Assembly: GCA_036583965.1 (NCBI GenBank)
Contig: JAZBQD010000027.1
Coordinates: 27,287,001 to 27,351,000 of the forward strand
Reading direction: 5' to 3'
Source of the DNA: Prunella strophiata
Lineage: Eukaryota; Chordata; Aves; Passeriformes; Prunellidae
DNA length: 64,000 nucleotides
The stretch's first letter is position 1, and each line of letters begins with the position of its first letter. Made by a program: the position numbers and the translations under genes. Under the pieces are notes generated by a model that ran no database searches, was not told the origin of the DNA, and saw nothing but the letters and a program-made list of their open reading frames with translations. Shown here piece by piece: positions 1-10,646 of the stretch.

Positions 1-1537
1 GACAAAATCCATCCTTCCATGGGGACAGAGCCCTCCTTCCATGGGGACAAAGCCCATCCTTCCATGGGGATGAAGCCCATCCTTCCATGGGGATGAAGCC
101 CATCCTTCCATGGGGACAGAGCCCTCCTTCCATGGGGACAAAATCCATCCTTCCATGGGGATGAAGCCCATCCTTCCATGGGGACAAAGCCCATCCTTCC
201 ATGGGGATGAAGCCCATCCTTCCATGGGGACAAAGCCCATCCTTCCATGGGGATGAAGCCCATCCTTCCATGGGGATGAAGCCCATCCTTCCATGGGGAT
301 GAAGCCCATCCTTCCATGGGGATGAAGCCCATCCTTCCATGGGGATGAAGCCCATCTTTCCACAGGGAAGAGGTCCATCCTTCCATGGGGATGAAGCCCA
401 TCCTTCCATGGGGATGAAGCCCATCCTTCCATGGGGATGAAGCCCATCCTTCCACAGGGACAAAATCCATCCTTCCATGGGGATGAAGCCCATCCTTCCA
501 TGGGGACAAAATCCATCCTTCCATGGGGATGAAGCCCATCCTTCCATGGGGATGAAGCCCATCCTTCCATGGGGATGAAGCCCATCCTTCCATGGGGATG
601 AAGCCCATCCTTCCATGGGGATGAAGCCCATCCTTCCATGGGGATGAAGCCCATCCTTCCATGGGGATGAAGCCCATCCTTCCATGGGGATGAAGCCCAT
701 CCTTCCATGGGGATGAAGCCCATCCTTCCATGGGGACAGAGCCCTCCTTCCATGGGGACAAAGCCCATCCTTCCATGGGGACAAAATCCATCCTTCCATG
801 GGGATGAAGCCCATCCTTCCATGGGGATGAAGCCCATCCTTCCATGGGGATGAAGCCCATCCTTCCATGGGGACAAAATCCATCCTTCCATGGGGACGAA
901 GCCCATCCTTCTACAGGGACAAAATCCATCCTTCCATGGGGACAAAATCCATCCTTCCATGGGGACAAAGCCCATCCTTCCATGGGGATGAAGCCCATCC
1001 TTCCATGGGGATGAAGCCCATCCTTCCATGGGGACAAAATCCATCCTTCCATGGGGATGAAGCCCATCCTTCCATGGGGATGAAGCCCATCCTTCCATGG
1101 GGATGAAGCCCATCCTTCCATGGGGATGAAGCCCATCCTTCCATGGGGACAAAATCCATCCTTCCATGGGGATGAAGCCCATCCTTCCATGGGGATGAAG
1201 CCCATCCTTCCATGGGGACAAAATCCATCCTTCCATGGGGACAAAATCCATCCTTCCATGGGGATGAAGCCCATCCTTCCATGGGGACAAAATCCATCCT
1301 TCCATGGGGACAGAGCCCTCCTTCCATGGGGACAAAGCCCATCCTTCCACAGGGACAAAATCCATCCTTCCATGGGGATGAAGCCCATCCTTCCATGGGG
1401 ATGAAGCCCATCCTTCCATGGGGATGAAGCCCATCCTTCCATGGGGATGAAGCCCATCCTTCCATGGGGATGAAGCCCATCCTTCCATGGGGATGAAGCC
1501 CATCCTTCCATGGGGACAAAGCCCATCCTTCCACGGT
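1..1537. repeat. 23-bp minisatellite array, truncated by window edge
   Basis: About 66 head-to-tail copies of a 23-bp unit whose core reads CATCCTTCCATGGGGATGAA. Common variants carry GACAAAAT or GACAAAGC in place of GATGAAGC, and a 22-bp form carries GACAGAGCCC. A few units have CCACAGGG in place of CCATGGGG. Each standard unit holds the palindrome CCATGG. The array starts before base 1, so its full length is unknown, and it ends in unique DNA near 1537. Its open frames, including a 210-codon frame on the minus strand at 911-1543, come from the repeat and I do not regard them as genes. Confidence 0.97.
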
Positions 1538-1968
1538 GACCAAACAGCTAAGGGCCTAACAGCACAGCAAACACAAACAGAAAATGTCATCTTGTTTGGT
1601 GGAAAAGCAGCTACAGGAAACCAAGCCCTGCAGGGCAGGAAGCAGAGGTTACCAAGGACAGGGACAGGACAGCCAGGGGGGGATGTGTGCTTCTGCTGGG
1701 GCTGCTGCTGATCTGTGGCAGCAGCTCTCTGGCCACAAACAGCCAGCTTTCCCATTCCTGGGAAAGGCTGCGAGAAGATCAGAGAAAAGAATGAGAAACA
1801 GTTCTTATCTTTACTTGCTGCACCTGGTATTGTGAACATGTGGAATGTGTTTACCAAAGGGTGGTTTCTTAATTAGCAAATGGTGATGGTGTTTTAATTA
1901 GAGGACCAGTTAGGTCTGTCTGTAGTGAACAAGGGTATAAAAGTATGGGTTTCTTAATAAAGATTTGT
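1538..1968 (+). mobile_element. probable LTR fragment with TATA box and poly(A) signal
   Basis: The stretch about 1775-1968 has LTR-like architecture: an AT-rich region, TATAAAAG at about 1937 and AATAAA at about 1957, followed by TTTGTTGTTGG. The spacing of TATA box and poly(A) signal fits a retroviral U3-R region, and the sequence resembles passerine ERV LTRs as I remember them, which is weak evidence. The part before 1775 is unassigned. It abuts the LTR that begins near 1969; whether they are one composite element or two neighbours is unclear. Confidence 0.45.
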
Positions 1969-2519
1969 TGTTGGAAGCCTGGCTGCTGAGAATTTCAGAC
2001 TTCTGTGCTGACAGGCACTGACCCCCAAGAGAACACTGCATTTGACCTTGAGGCCGTGGAGAAAGCTTTCAAAATGGAATGACAGCACTGGGATTGTGGG
2101 TGTGGAGTTTGAATAGAAGTGTGCAATATCACAGGGTGGAAAAGTTAGAGTTTAAGGTTCTAGAATACAATAATATACATAAAGCAAGATGGAGGTTTTA
2201 GGGTGTAGGCTGGTCCTTCTTCTTCACCTTCTCCATGGGTTTGGGTGGTTTTGTGTAATTGGATAAAAAGTCCCCATTGTAGGATGGGTGGTTGGTTATT
2301 GGGTTAAAAGTGAAAATAATTTAGGTGTCATTTCTTAATTGGACAGTTTATCCTTAAGAGGCCTTGTAGAGAGAGAGACAGGGCTCCATTTTTACTTTGT
2401 TAGAGTGAAGTGCTGTAGAACTCAGGGTTTGTGAGTCTGTGACATAGATAAGAACTGAATAAACATCTGAGTCCAAACAAGAAATACCATCTCACACATT
2501 TAATCCTGACCCTGGGGAA
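1969..2519 (+). mobile_element. solo LTR, family A, copy 1 (plus strand)
   Basis: This is the only plus-strand member of a family found five times in the window; the others lie at 19685, 20818, 25585 and 57225, all reversed. Shared landmarks are GAGAATTTCAGACTT near the start, GTGTGGAGTTTGAATAGAAG, CATGGGTTTGGGTGG, TTTCTTAATTGGACAGTTTA, and GATAAGAACTGAATAAACA near the end, which holds the AATAAA signal. No internal retroviral sequence adjoins it. No target-site duplication could be fixed, so the ends are approximate. Confidence 0.8.
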
Positions 2520-3085
2520 AAGAAATTAAGACTCAACACTTAGGAAACAGCTCTGCAGGGAAGAATCTCTAAAAGTCATGGCAGCTTATGAGCTGCTGTG
2601 ATCAAAAAACATGGGGGCCTTGAAGGCTGAGGAAAGGAGGTTTAAAGGGCACTGTTTAAATGAACACTCTGCTTTACACCTGCAGACCTGCTGAGATTCA
2701 GGCAAAATCATACCCAGGCTGCTCTGGGAAGCAGAATTCAGAGTAATCTTAAAAGTCAAATCCCCAGGAAACTCAAAAGTAGATTAGGATGCAAAGAAGC
2801 ATCTGCTGAGTTCAAAGAAGTTGGGGGTGGCTGTTGCCAGCCTTGTGTTACTGGGGCTGCTCACCAGGAATGTCTCTCCCAGCTGTGGTCCTGAAGGGCT
2901 TCAGACAAATAAAGTGACATTAAACTGCTCAGGGGCTGGAGCTCTCCCAGTTCTTCTGAAGATTTGTCACATCGGCCTCTTGGGACCAGTGTGGGTTGAG
3001 CGTGATACGAAGTGTATCAAATTGAAAGTTTTAGGTTGGCTCATCAGCAAAGTGATGGGGAGGGAAAGGGCCCAAGCACACAGAC
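2520..3085. other. unique non-coding DNA
   Basis: I see no repeat unit, RNA gene or convincing exon here. A frame open from 2821 to 3513 runs into the following tandem duplication and resembles no protein I know. Confidence 0.6.
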
Positions 3086-3451
3086 GTCAGTTTGGAGGAG
3101 GCACTTGGCTCTGTCAAAGCAGCCCCAGTTGGTGGTGCTGGCAGCTTGGCTCTGGGAGGCATCCTGCCTATCATGGAATGTCAGCAGGCAGCCGGCCGCT
3201 CAGGCCCACAGGGCCCTGTACAGCAATGCCTGCCCTTTCCCTGGGAAACAAACTCCCCTGCCCAGGTTCTTGGTGTCAGTTTGTAGGAAGCACTTGGCTC
3301 TGTCAAAGCAGCCCCAGTTGGTGGTGCTGGCAGGGGCATCCTGCGCAATGCGGAATGTCAGCAGGCAGCCGGCCACTCAGGCCCACAGGGCCCCTGAACA
3401 ACAATGCCTGCCCTTTCCCTGGGAAACAAAACTCCCCTGCCCAGGTTCTTG
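3086..3451 (+). repeat. two-copy tandem duplication, 189-bp period
   Basis: Copy 1 starts at 3086 (GTCAGTTTGGAGGAGGCAC) and copy 2 at 3275 (GTCAGTTTGTAGGAAGCAC). Both contain GTCAAAGCAGCCCCAGTTGG, AATGTCAGCAGGCAGCCGGC and CTGCCCTTTCCCTGGGAAAC in the same order. Copy 2 lacks about 17 bp after GGTGCTGGCAG. Several substitutions separate the copies. The translated repeat seen in the 2821-3513 frame is a result of this duplication. Confidence 0.93.
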
Positions 3452-3603
3452 AAGAGAAATCCTTCAATACCTGGATGGGTTTGAGCCTTCCCTTGCTCTT
3501 CCTCTGCTGTTGATAGCCCATTTAACTGAGATGTCCTTGCCAAGAGATCACTGCTCTTTTCATGGCTCAGCATGCAAAAAAGTTGTCATAAAAGAGTCAG
3601 GGA

Positions 3604-3934
3604 TCTGTAACAAAACTGTCACAGGCTTGGAAAGGAATGAGAAACAATTCTCATTGTTTCTATATTCTCTATATTTTGGGAGGGGGAAGCAGCAAAAGGA
3701 GGAGGAAGTGAGAGGAGTTTATTAGATTTAGATTACAACGTTTTGGTAGCAAAACCTTGGTAGGTAAATTCTAGTTTACAATTAACCATTCTTGGGAAAA
3801 ATAGAGAAAGCTTTTATCCTTACTAGAGAAAGGCCACTGGTGCAAACCAGCCTGATCTGGGTGAGAAATGAGACACCTGGTGATTAACTAGCCTGGGGAA
3901 TTCTGATTTGCTCATTCTCCACACCTGTGTGGAG
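3604..3934 (+). repeat. dispersed repeat, plus-strand copy
   Basis: This stretch matches the reverse complement of 6631-6917. Shared blocks include TTTTGGTAGCAAAACCTTGG, AATAGAGAAAGCTTT, GGCCACTGGTGCAAACCAGC, CTGATCTGGGTGAGAAATGA and TTCTCCACACCTG. This copy has about 45 extra bases around 3638-3682. I cannot assign it to a named family; an old LTR is plausible. Confidence 0.85.
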
Positions 3935-4821
3935 AACAAGGCACAGCAAAGCTTAATTGCCCTGATTGGGCAAATTACTTAAGTGGGGTAAGGTGGCTGT
4001 GGGCCAGGTCAGTTCTGCTGTGCTGGCTGGGAGGTAAGGATGTGTGCTTTTCTGTCTTTTTGCTTTGAATTCTGCAATTTAATGTTCCTGCCTGGGTCAG
4101 TGTATGGATTAGAGTTTGCTGTGGGTTTTTGAAAGTGGCCTGGCTTTGTGCTAGCTCACCTCTGGTTGCTGAGACAGTGCTCCAAAAGAAGGCTTGGGAT
4201 TTTTATAATGCACCAAATACCTGTTTGTGGGCAGAGGCTTTTGTGTGACCCAGAGCTGTGTGGATATCACCGTGTCACTCCTTGGAACCACATCTCCAGA
4301 GCTCTTTGGGACAGCTGCTGGGACTGAGGCTGGACAAACTCCAAAGGCAGCAGAATCCCAGCGTTGCCACAAGGAATCTTTGTTTCCCTGCTCTGTGGCT
4401 GACACCTGGAGTGCAGAGGGATTGGGGAGCTTTGGCTCTAAAAATCTGCAGTTCTGTCCAGGCTGCCCTGCTGCAGAAGCAGTGAAAGCTGTGGCTCTGT
4501 GCCCTTGGCTGCCCTGCAGCTCCACACTGCCCTATTTGCAGGCCTTGGGGCTGCAAGATTTTCAGGACTGTGGCCACCAAATGTATTTTTCTGCGGTCGC
4601 GAGCCTTAAATCTCACACGAGAGCGAGCGAGGCGAGGCTCAGCAGCAGTCACACAGGGATCAAACAGTGTTTACAAGAAAGGAAGCCACCTAAGAAACCC
4701 CCTCTTGATGACTTTACCTGGTGAGAGAGCTCTGCTGGAGCACTGTTGCTTCCCCCAGGCTGACACACATGGGCCAGAGGGACTGAAAGGTGTGTACCCC
4801 GACATGGGCACCTCCAGGGCA
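3935..4821. other. unique DNA with a small CpG-containing patch
   Basis: No gene recognised. Around 4594-4640 there is a short CpG-rich run (GCGGTCGCGAGCC, GAGAGCGAGCGAGGCGAGG) that contrasts with its CpG-poor surroundings. A 258-codon frame begins at 4570 and runs to 5346, through the 42-bp minisatellite below. Its composition does not suggest a conserved protein. Confidence 0.5.
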
Positions 4822-4988
4822 GCATTCCCAGCTCCCTTCTGCCATCAATCCCACTGGGAACAGGGAGCATTCCCAGCTCCCCTGCCATCAACCCACTGGG
4901 AACAGGGAGTATTCCCAGCTCTCCTGCCATCAATCCCCTGGGAACAGGGAGCATTCCCAGCTCTCCTGCCATCAATCCACTGGGAATT
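4822..4988 (+). repeat. 42-bp minisatellite, four copies
   Basis: Units start at 4822, 4867, 4909 and 4951, with spacings of 45, 42 and 42 bp. Each begins GCATTCCCAGCT (GTATTCCCAGCT in the third) and carries CTGCCATCAA and CTGGGAA. The last unit decays at CTGGGAATTGG. Confidence 0.95.
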
Positions 4989-6630
4989 GGCTGAGCTGTG
5001 CCGGGCTGGAGTGGAGGCAGTGATGGAGCTGCTGAGTGAGGTAAGGGCAAAGAGGGGCTCTGGCTGTAGGGTGGGGTTGGCTGCTGTGCCTGGTGTGTTT
5101 TGGGTCCAGCAGGGGTTGTTGGGGGACATCTCAGTGCAGCTCATCTCAAGCTCCTCAGCACTGTTTGATCAGAGGCAGCTCGGTGCAAGTGCTTCCCCTG
5201 CAAAGCTGATCTGGGGAGATAAGCTGCCAGGCAGGCATTTCCATGAGACAGAAAAGGAAACAACCTCTTTTCCACCTCCAGCACGTTTGTTCCGTGCCCT
5301 GGTGGAGGGAGGTGAGGAGGCAGGAGGGCTGAGTGGGTTGAGCTGAAGGCCAGTGCTGGCCCAGGCTCTGGCAGCAGCCCAGGAGTGCTCTGCAGCTGCA
5401 CGGGACGTGGAGCAGGAGTCACAAGGAATGGCTGTCCCAGCACTGTTTGTCAGCAGCCCCTGCAGAAATGGGTCTTTGAACTCACCCTGTGCCTTGTCTT
5501 GCCCTGCTGTGCCTCAGCTGAGTGTGCTTCTGTCCTTCCTCTCTGTACAGCGAGGCTGGAAAAGGGCAAAGAAGCTTTGTGTGTCTTTGATGGGCTGTGG
5601 GGGATGGAAAAAGCCCTCTCCATCACTTACTTTGAAATGATTTTTTTTTTTTAACTGTTGTGTTGTCCTTTTGGCTTGTTTGAATGTCAAAGGCTGAGCA
5701 TCTTCTGGACAGGGAGCTCAAAGCTGTGCCCAGTGCCAGGCTGTGCTGCCACAGAGGGTAAATGTGCCTGTCCAGGGCTGCTGAGGCTGGAGAGTCTGGA
5801 GAGTGGGAGCTCTCTTCCCATAAGTGCCTGGGAGGGTTTTTGAAAGGCTTTGAGTGAGGAAGGCTCACTCCTTGCAGTGCTGTCTCCATCCTGCAATGCC
5901 TCACACTCTCACCTGTGCTGAGGTGGGTTCTGCCACTCCTGAGATGCAGAATTTCATTTTAGAACTGATATTTTTATGTACGAAATGAGCTGGCTTAAAA
6001 CAAGTAGGAGAAATACCATTTCTCTTTCCAAAGCCCTGTTCTCCCTGCTTGGGCCAAAGCACTGCAGCTGCCTAGGCTCAGTTATTTGGTCTTTTGCCAG
6101 GGGATGCATGTTTGCCACCAAGCGTGGGGGACAACATCATGTTTATTTCCAAGATAACAGATGACTCTTCATTTAAATACGTGTTTGAAAACCACATTAG
6201 TGGCTTACTTTCCCATGCTGGACTGGTAAAGGGAGTAGGTTTTTAATTAATCTGTTGCAAAATCCTCCCCAAAGGTATAAAATCTTTGTTCTAGCTGGAG
6301 TTCTGCTGTTAGAACAGCAAGATTCTTGTGATGCTTTTTCCTCTGAGGTTTTGCACTGTGTTTCTGATTTTTTTATTTATTTTCTTAATACTGTATTTAT
6401 TTGTCATTCTGTGAACATTGCTCCTGGTGAAAATGCTGCTGGTGTCAGGGGTGTGGGGAGCTCATCTGGGTGGCATTGCTTGCTGTGCCTGAGGTGGCAC
6501 CTGGACATAAAGAAACCTGCTCCATTCGTGCTGCCCTGGGCTGGAGGCTGTGAAAATGGGGGTGGATTCTCTGGAGGAGCACTGGGAAGGGGCTCTCTGG
6601 ATGCCAGGCAATTGGGGAGAAAGGGAAATG
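4989..6630. other. unique non-coding DNA
   Basis: Nothing was recognised beyond a poly-T run at 5640-5652. GAG followed by GTAAGG at 5038-5046 is a good match to a splice donor, but no matching exon was established. Confidence 0.55.
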
Positions 6631-6917
6631 CAGGTGTGGAGAATAAGTATTCTTAATTCTGGTTTGCTCAATCACCAGGTGTCTCATTTCTCACCCAGAT
6701 CAGGCTGGTTTGCACCAGTGGCCTTTCTCTCATAAGGGTTAAAGCTTTCTCTATTTTTCCCCAAGAATTGTGAACTAGCATTTACCTACCAAGGTTTTGC
6801 TACCAAAACCTTGCCGTGCAAATCCAATAAACTCCTCTCGCTTCCTCCTGCTTTTGCTGCTTCCCCAAAAAACGTAGTCCTTAGTCCTTTCCAAGGCTGT
6901 GACAGTTTTGTTGCAAA
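6631..6917 (-). repeat. dispersed repeat, minus-strand copy
   Basis: This is the inverted partner of 3604-3934. Between 6791 and 6813 it holds a near-perfect short palindrome, CAAGGTTTTG followed after four bases by CAAAACCTTG. It lacks the 45-bp segment present in the other copy. The family was not identified. Confidence 0.85.
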
Positions 6918-6929
6918 GAGCAGAGCACA

Positions 6930-7975
6930 GGACCCCAGGCTCCGAGAGAAGGCGCTCACCAGTCCGGCAGCGGGGCAGGGACAGACACTCCTATGATGTG
7001 AAAAATGCAGATTACATGATTGGCTTTTCGCAAATATTATATGTATCATGTTGTATTAATTTTGTAGTGCTATATTGATGTTTTAATAATATAGTAAATG
7101 TAGTGTTATAGTTAAATTGTGGTTTTTTGTAATTAAAGTAGAGACTATGGATGTAAGATTTTTTTACAGGAGGAATGGGGTATTCACACAGGGATAGCAG
7201 CCACAGGGCACCCAGATCTCCCAGGGAAGAGAGAATTTATGACTCTTATCAGAAGGAACCAAATTCTTCCTGCATTGCTGAGACTGTGAGACGCTGAGAG
7301 AATGGGAGTGAGAAGATGACAAAAACCAGATGAAATCCTTTGTTTTAGGTGGAATTTATGCATCATGCATGGGGTATATGAATATGCAACAGGTTATTGC
7401 TTTTAAGGGTTAGTCTTTTGTTAAACGGGTGTGCTTTCAGGGCTTGATTGGCCCAGGAGGGCACCCGAACCGGTTCCTAGCTCTTTGTTTTTATTGTCTC
7501 GTATTGTCCTATCTAAACTGTTCAAATTTCATTTACTCTAATTATATTACTATTTTTATAACCATCCTATTTCTATTAAACTTTTAAAAATTTAAAAAAG
7601 TGATTGACGTTTTTCACATATGAGCAGGAAAAAACCCCATCCTGGCCGGTGATTCTGCCTCTCCGTAGCATCTGCATTGTTTTTCCCTGCCCACGCGTTT
7701 TACATCTCGGCCGCTCCAGGAGCGCGGCAGGGGAGAAGCCGCCCTCGCAGCGCTCGGTGCCTCGGGGCGTCCCCCGCAGGAAACCGAGCGCTCCCCTCGC
7801 CCTCAGCGGCTCCTCACGGGGCCCCGCAGCTCCCGAACGCTGCAGCAGCAGCTGCAGGGCATCCCCAGCTCCTCACAGTCAAAGAGATGAAGGAGCTGCG
7901 CTCCTCCTCCGCACGGAGTCGGCGGGGATTCCTCCCGGTGTGGCTTTTTCTCTGCCGGGCTCTTGAGGGCTTTTT
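6930..7975. promoter_or_regulatory. CpG island, split by the solo LTR
   Basis: By eye, 7640-7960 holds about 30 CpG dinucleotides in 320 bp at high GC, giving an observed/expected ratio near 0.9. The short stretch 6933-6977, on the other side of the solo LTR, is also CpG-rich. Joining the flanks at the TATGA duplication would make one GC-rich segment of about 400 bp. CpG islands of this kind usually mark promoters in birds, but no first exon or TATA box is evident, so promoter activity is inferred. Confidence 0.6.
6992..7623. mobile_element. complete solo LTR, family C, copy 1, with 5-bp TSD
   Basis: The LTR is 6997-7618 (622 bp), starts TGTGAAAAATG and ends GTTTTTCACA, so its termini form an inverted repeat TGTGAAAAA/TTTTTCACA. 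It is flanked by the direct repeat TATGA at 6992-6996 and 7619-7623. There is no gag, pol or env sequence inside or next to it, so this is an LTR left by recombination. A 5-bp TSD fits ERVL-like and some other avian ERVs; the class is not settled. Transcriptional sense is ambiguous, since poly(A)-like signals occur on both strands. A second copy is at 45454-46074. Confidence 0.95.
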
Positions 7976-9575
7976 GAGCCCTTTGAGGGCTGTTCTGCCC
8001 TGTGCTCCAGCCCTTTCCTCCACGCTGTCACACAGTCACAAGCCCGATGGGAATATCCAGAGCACGGCGGGAAGGCTGGCTCAATTTTAGGATTACAGTC
8101 ACTCTAAATAACTGCAGGAAACCAAGGCAGGCTGTGGGTGCAGAGTCTGGTGTGCACACACAGCTGCCGGGGCACTTCTCTTGCTTTTTTTTTTTTTCAC
8201 GTGAATTTTTTGCTTTGGCCAAAGAGGGGGAGTTCAGGATTTCTCTGGTCTCTCCTGGTGCTGGTGTCCAGCTGGTGATCCTGTGGTGTTTGATTGTAAA
8301 CTCTGACCCCTCAGTCATTGCCACCTGCTTCCCTCACCACCCTGTGGAAATGGCTCTGAAATAAGACTGGGTATGCTGGGGGAGACAGGCTATCCTCATT
8401 TCAAAGTGGAGATGTAGAAACACAAATTAAGGCTGAATTAATGCCCTGTTTGGGTACTCCAAAGGATCTGTCAGGGTGGTGTGAATATTACTTTCCAGCA
8501 AGATGTGCCAGAAGTCAGTGTGTTCAAAGCTGCCTTGCTGTGTGTGAATTCAGTGCTGCACCTCCATCCCACCAGGGGATGACTGCCAGGAGTCACAGCC
8601 GTGGGGTGTGGGACACACGGTGGTGCCTGGGGCATGCCCTGCAGGACACAGCTTTCTCAGGCAGCCTTTTCCCTCTGAAATGGGTATTAAGGTGTGTATT
8701 GGGCACCTTTCAAGTATCTCGGGCCACAGAGGGAAATGCAGACTCCTTGAAGCTGTCAGGGTCCCAGGCCAGTGCTCTAATCCTTGGAGAAAATCCCTGC
8801 AGGATGGGGGGAAGAGCAAAGCTGAGGTCCCTGCCCTGGATCACCGAGTGATGCCCTCAGTCCTGCCACTCTGGGGGCTGTGCTTGCTGAGATCTCCCAG
8901 TTTGGGGCTTCCTGTCACTCCTCGGTGCTTTTTACTTTGGGCTGGCAAGTTTAATGTTATCAGGGCACTGCCATCTGTTGTGTTTCCTGTGTGCAGGGAT
9001 GCACAGACGTTTATCACACAGGCTGTGTGCTCCCCCCTCTTGCTGTAAAACGCCCAGAGCACTCGGGTTGAAGTAATTTGTTTTGTGTCCTGGGCTCCCT
9101 AAAGGTGCCAGGGGAGCAGAGCAGGGTGGGATGGGATTTGAGGAGTTTTCTTCTTTCACTGGCAGCTCCCTGGGGCCACGCGGGTTTGTTCTGAGTGTGT
9201 GGATGCCCGACAAGGGGACGTGCCTTGGTTTTGCTGTGGCAGTGCAGAGAAAGGGTGGCGCCGGTGGAGTTTGAGCACAGGCCACTAGATGTCTGTACAA
9301 GCCAGGCTGTGACCAGCAGCGCTCCCAGCTCCGGGGCTGACACCTCATCGATCTCTCCGAGCGGAGGTGGAGCACGGATTGATGAATTCTTCATGGGGGA
9401 AGCAGTGAAGGAGGGGCTTCGGGGCAGGTCCTGCAGCACGGAGGGGATGGTGCATGGCAAGGAGGTGGCTCACAGGAGCCTGGGGTCACGTTAATGTCAC
9501 CATTTCTCAGCGATCTAGTGTGCTCTGCCACTGTGGTCAGACTTCCCGGCAAGGAGCTCCTGCAACTGCAGTGAA
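7976..9575. other. unique non-coding DNA
   Basis: No gene recognised. A poly-T run lies at about 8187-8199. The part 9170-9450 has a moderately raised CpG content. CCACTAGATGTCTG at about 9285 is an imperfect CTCF-like match. Confidence 0.5.
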
Positions 9576-9938
9576 ATTCACAGAACCACCAGGTTGGAGG
9601 AGACCTTAAAGATCATCGAGTCCAGCCCAGCCCCAACACCTCAGCTAAACCCTGGCACCCAGTGCCACATCCAGGCTTTGTTAAACACACCCAGGGATGG
9701 TGACTCCACCACCTCCCTGGGCAGCCATTCCAGAACTTCATCACTCTTTCTGTGAAAAACTTCTAATATCCAACCTATATTTCCCTTGGTGCAGCTTGAG
9801 GCTTTGTCCTCTGGTTCTGTGCCTGGAGAAAGAGCCCAACCCCACCTGAGCACAGGCACCTTTCAGGAGTTGTAGAGAGTGATAAGGGTCACCTCTGGGT
9901 CTCCTTTTCTCCAGGCTGAGCACCCCCAGCTGCTCCTT
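9576..9938 (-). mobile_element. CR1 LINE, 3'-terminal fragment
   Basis: Read on the minus strand, the sequence ends with the CR1-type 3' tail: a GATGATCTTTAAGGTCTCC-like block, then CCAACCTGGTGGTTCTGTG. Upstream in the same sense come the diagnostic CCCAGGGAGGTGGTGGAGTC, GTGAAAAACTTC and ACTCTCTACAAC blocks. The minus-strand frames at 9641-9859 and 9741-9923 are frameshifted remnants of the C-terminal end of CR1 ORF2 (LKLHQGKYRLDIR and WLPREVVESPSLGVF). The element is 5'-truncated, as CR1 copies usually are. Confidence 0.96.
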
Positions 9939-10289
9939 GCTTTGTTTAATGGCAGAAGATGCTTGAATTCAGTGAATTCTTCCAGCTGTAGGCTTGACCC
10001 CACCTCAGTCTCTGCTGAGAGGGCTTTGGTGTAGCTGTGCTTTCCCAGGGAAGGAGATGCTCTCCCAATGTCCCTGAGGTGGGCATTAAGGTGTGTGGGG
10101 AACACTTGGTGTGCTCTGGGCCTCAAAGGAAATGCAAAGCTCCAGGTCCAGATGGTTCTTTCCACAGCAGATCCCTTTGGAAAGAGAGCTCAGGGTGGTG
10201 AGAAGGAGCCCTGCTCCCATTGCCCGACTCAGAGAACAGCTCTCTGCTCTCCAGGTTTTCCAGAGGGGCTGGGACCTGTGTCCCTGCCA

Positions 10290-10620
10290 GGGCAGCTCGC
10301 TTTGCTCTGCCCCTGCACGGAGGGTGCTGCCAGCACCAGGGGCAGAGCAGTGCCCGCTGCGAGGGAGAGGAGGAGGAAGGGGCGCTCCCAGGGCTTCTCC
10401 TCTCGCACAATCCCTCCGAACCCACTAGAGGGCAGGGAGGCTCTGTGGAGGAGCGAGCCCGGCCATGCCTGCGCTGGGACACCAGCACCTGGGGCAGGAT
10501 CCAGCGCTCCTGGGCCGAGCTTGCTTTCGCTGGGGCAGGAGCAATCCCTCCCAAAACTGCCCCAATCCCATCTCCTCCCTCTCTGCTCCGCTGAAACCTC
10601 CGCTCATCCACCTAGACTAT
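10290..10620. promoter_or_regulatory. GC-rich, CpG-enriched segment upstream of the array
   Basis: The segment holds roughly 15 CpGs and no recognisable repeat, and sits between the CR1 fragment and the 28-bp array. It contains the CTCF-like site at 10422. It might be a small regulatory island; no transcript start was identified. Confidence 0.4.
10422..10435 (+). promoter_or_regulatory. CTCF-like binding motif
   Basis: CCACTAGAGGGCAG matches the vertebrate CTCF core CCASYAGRKGGCRS at every position, in forward orientation. It lies about 210 bp before the minisatellite. A consensus match does not prove occupancy. Confidence 0.6.
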
Positions 10621-10646
10621 TTCTGCTCTGCTCCACCCTGCTCCTG

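Noticed and set aside
1..1537. CRISPR-like array (regular short repeats)
   Set aside because: There are no unique spacers; units are head-to-tail with point variants, and the DNA is animal.
911..1543. 210-codon minus-strand frame with a repeated Trp/Pro/Gly motif
   Set aside because: Translation of the 23-bp minisatellite.
4570..5346. 258-codon frame
   Set aside because: Part of it is the 42-bp minisatellite, the rest has no recognisable domain, and it lies in DNA without a promoter or splice pattern.
9641..9923. Minus-strand frames that resemble a protein
   Set aside because: They are frameshifted remains of CR1 ORF2, not host genes.
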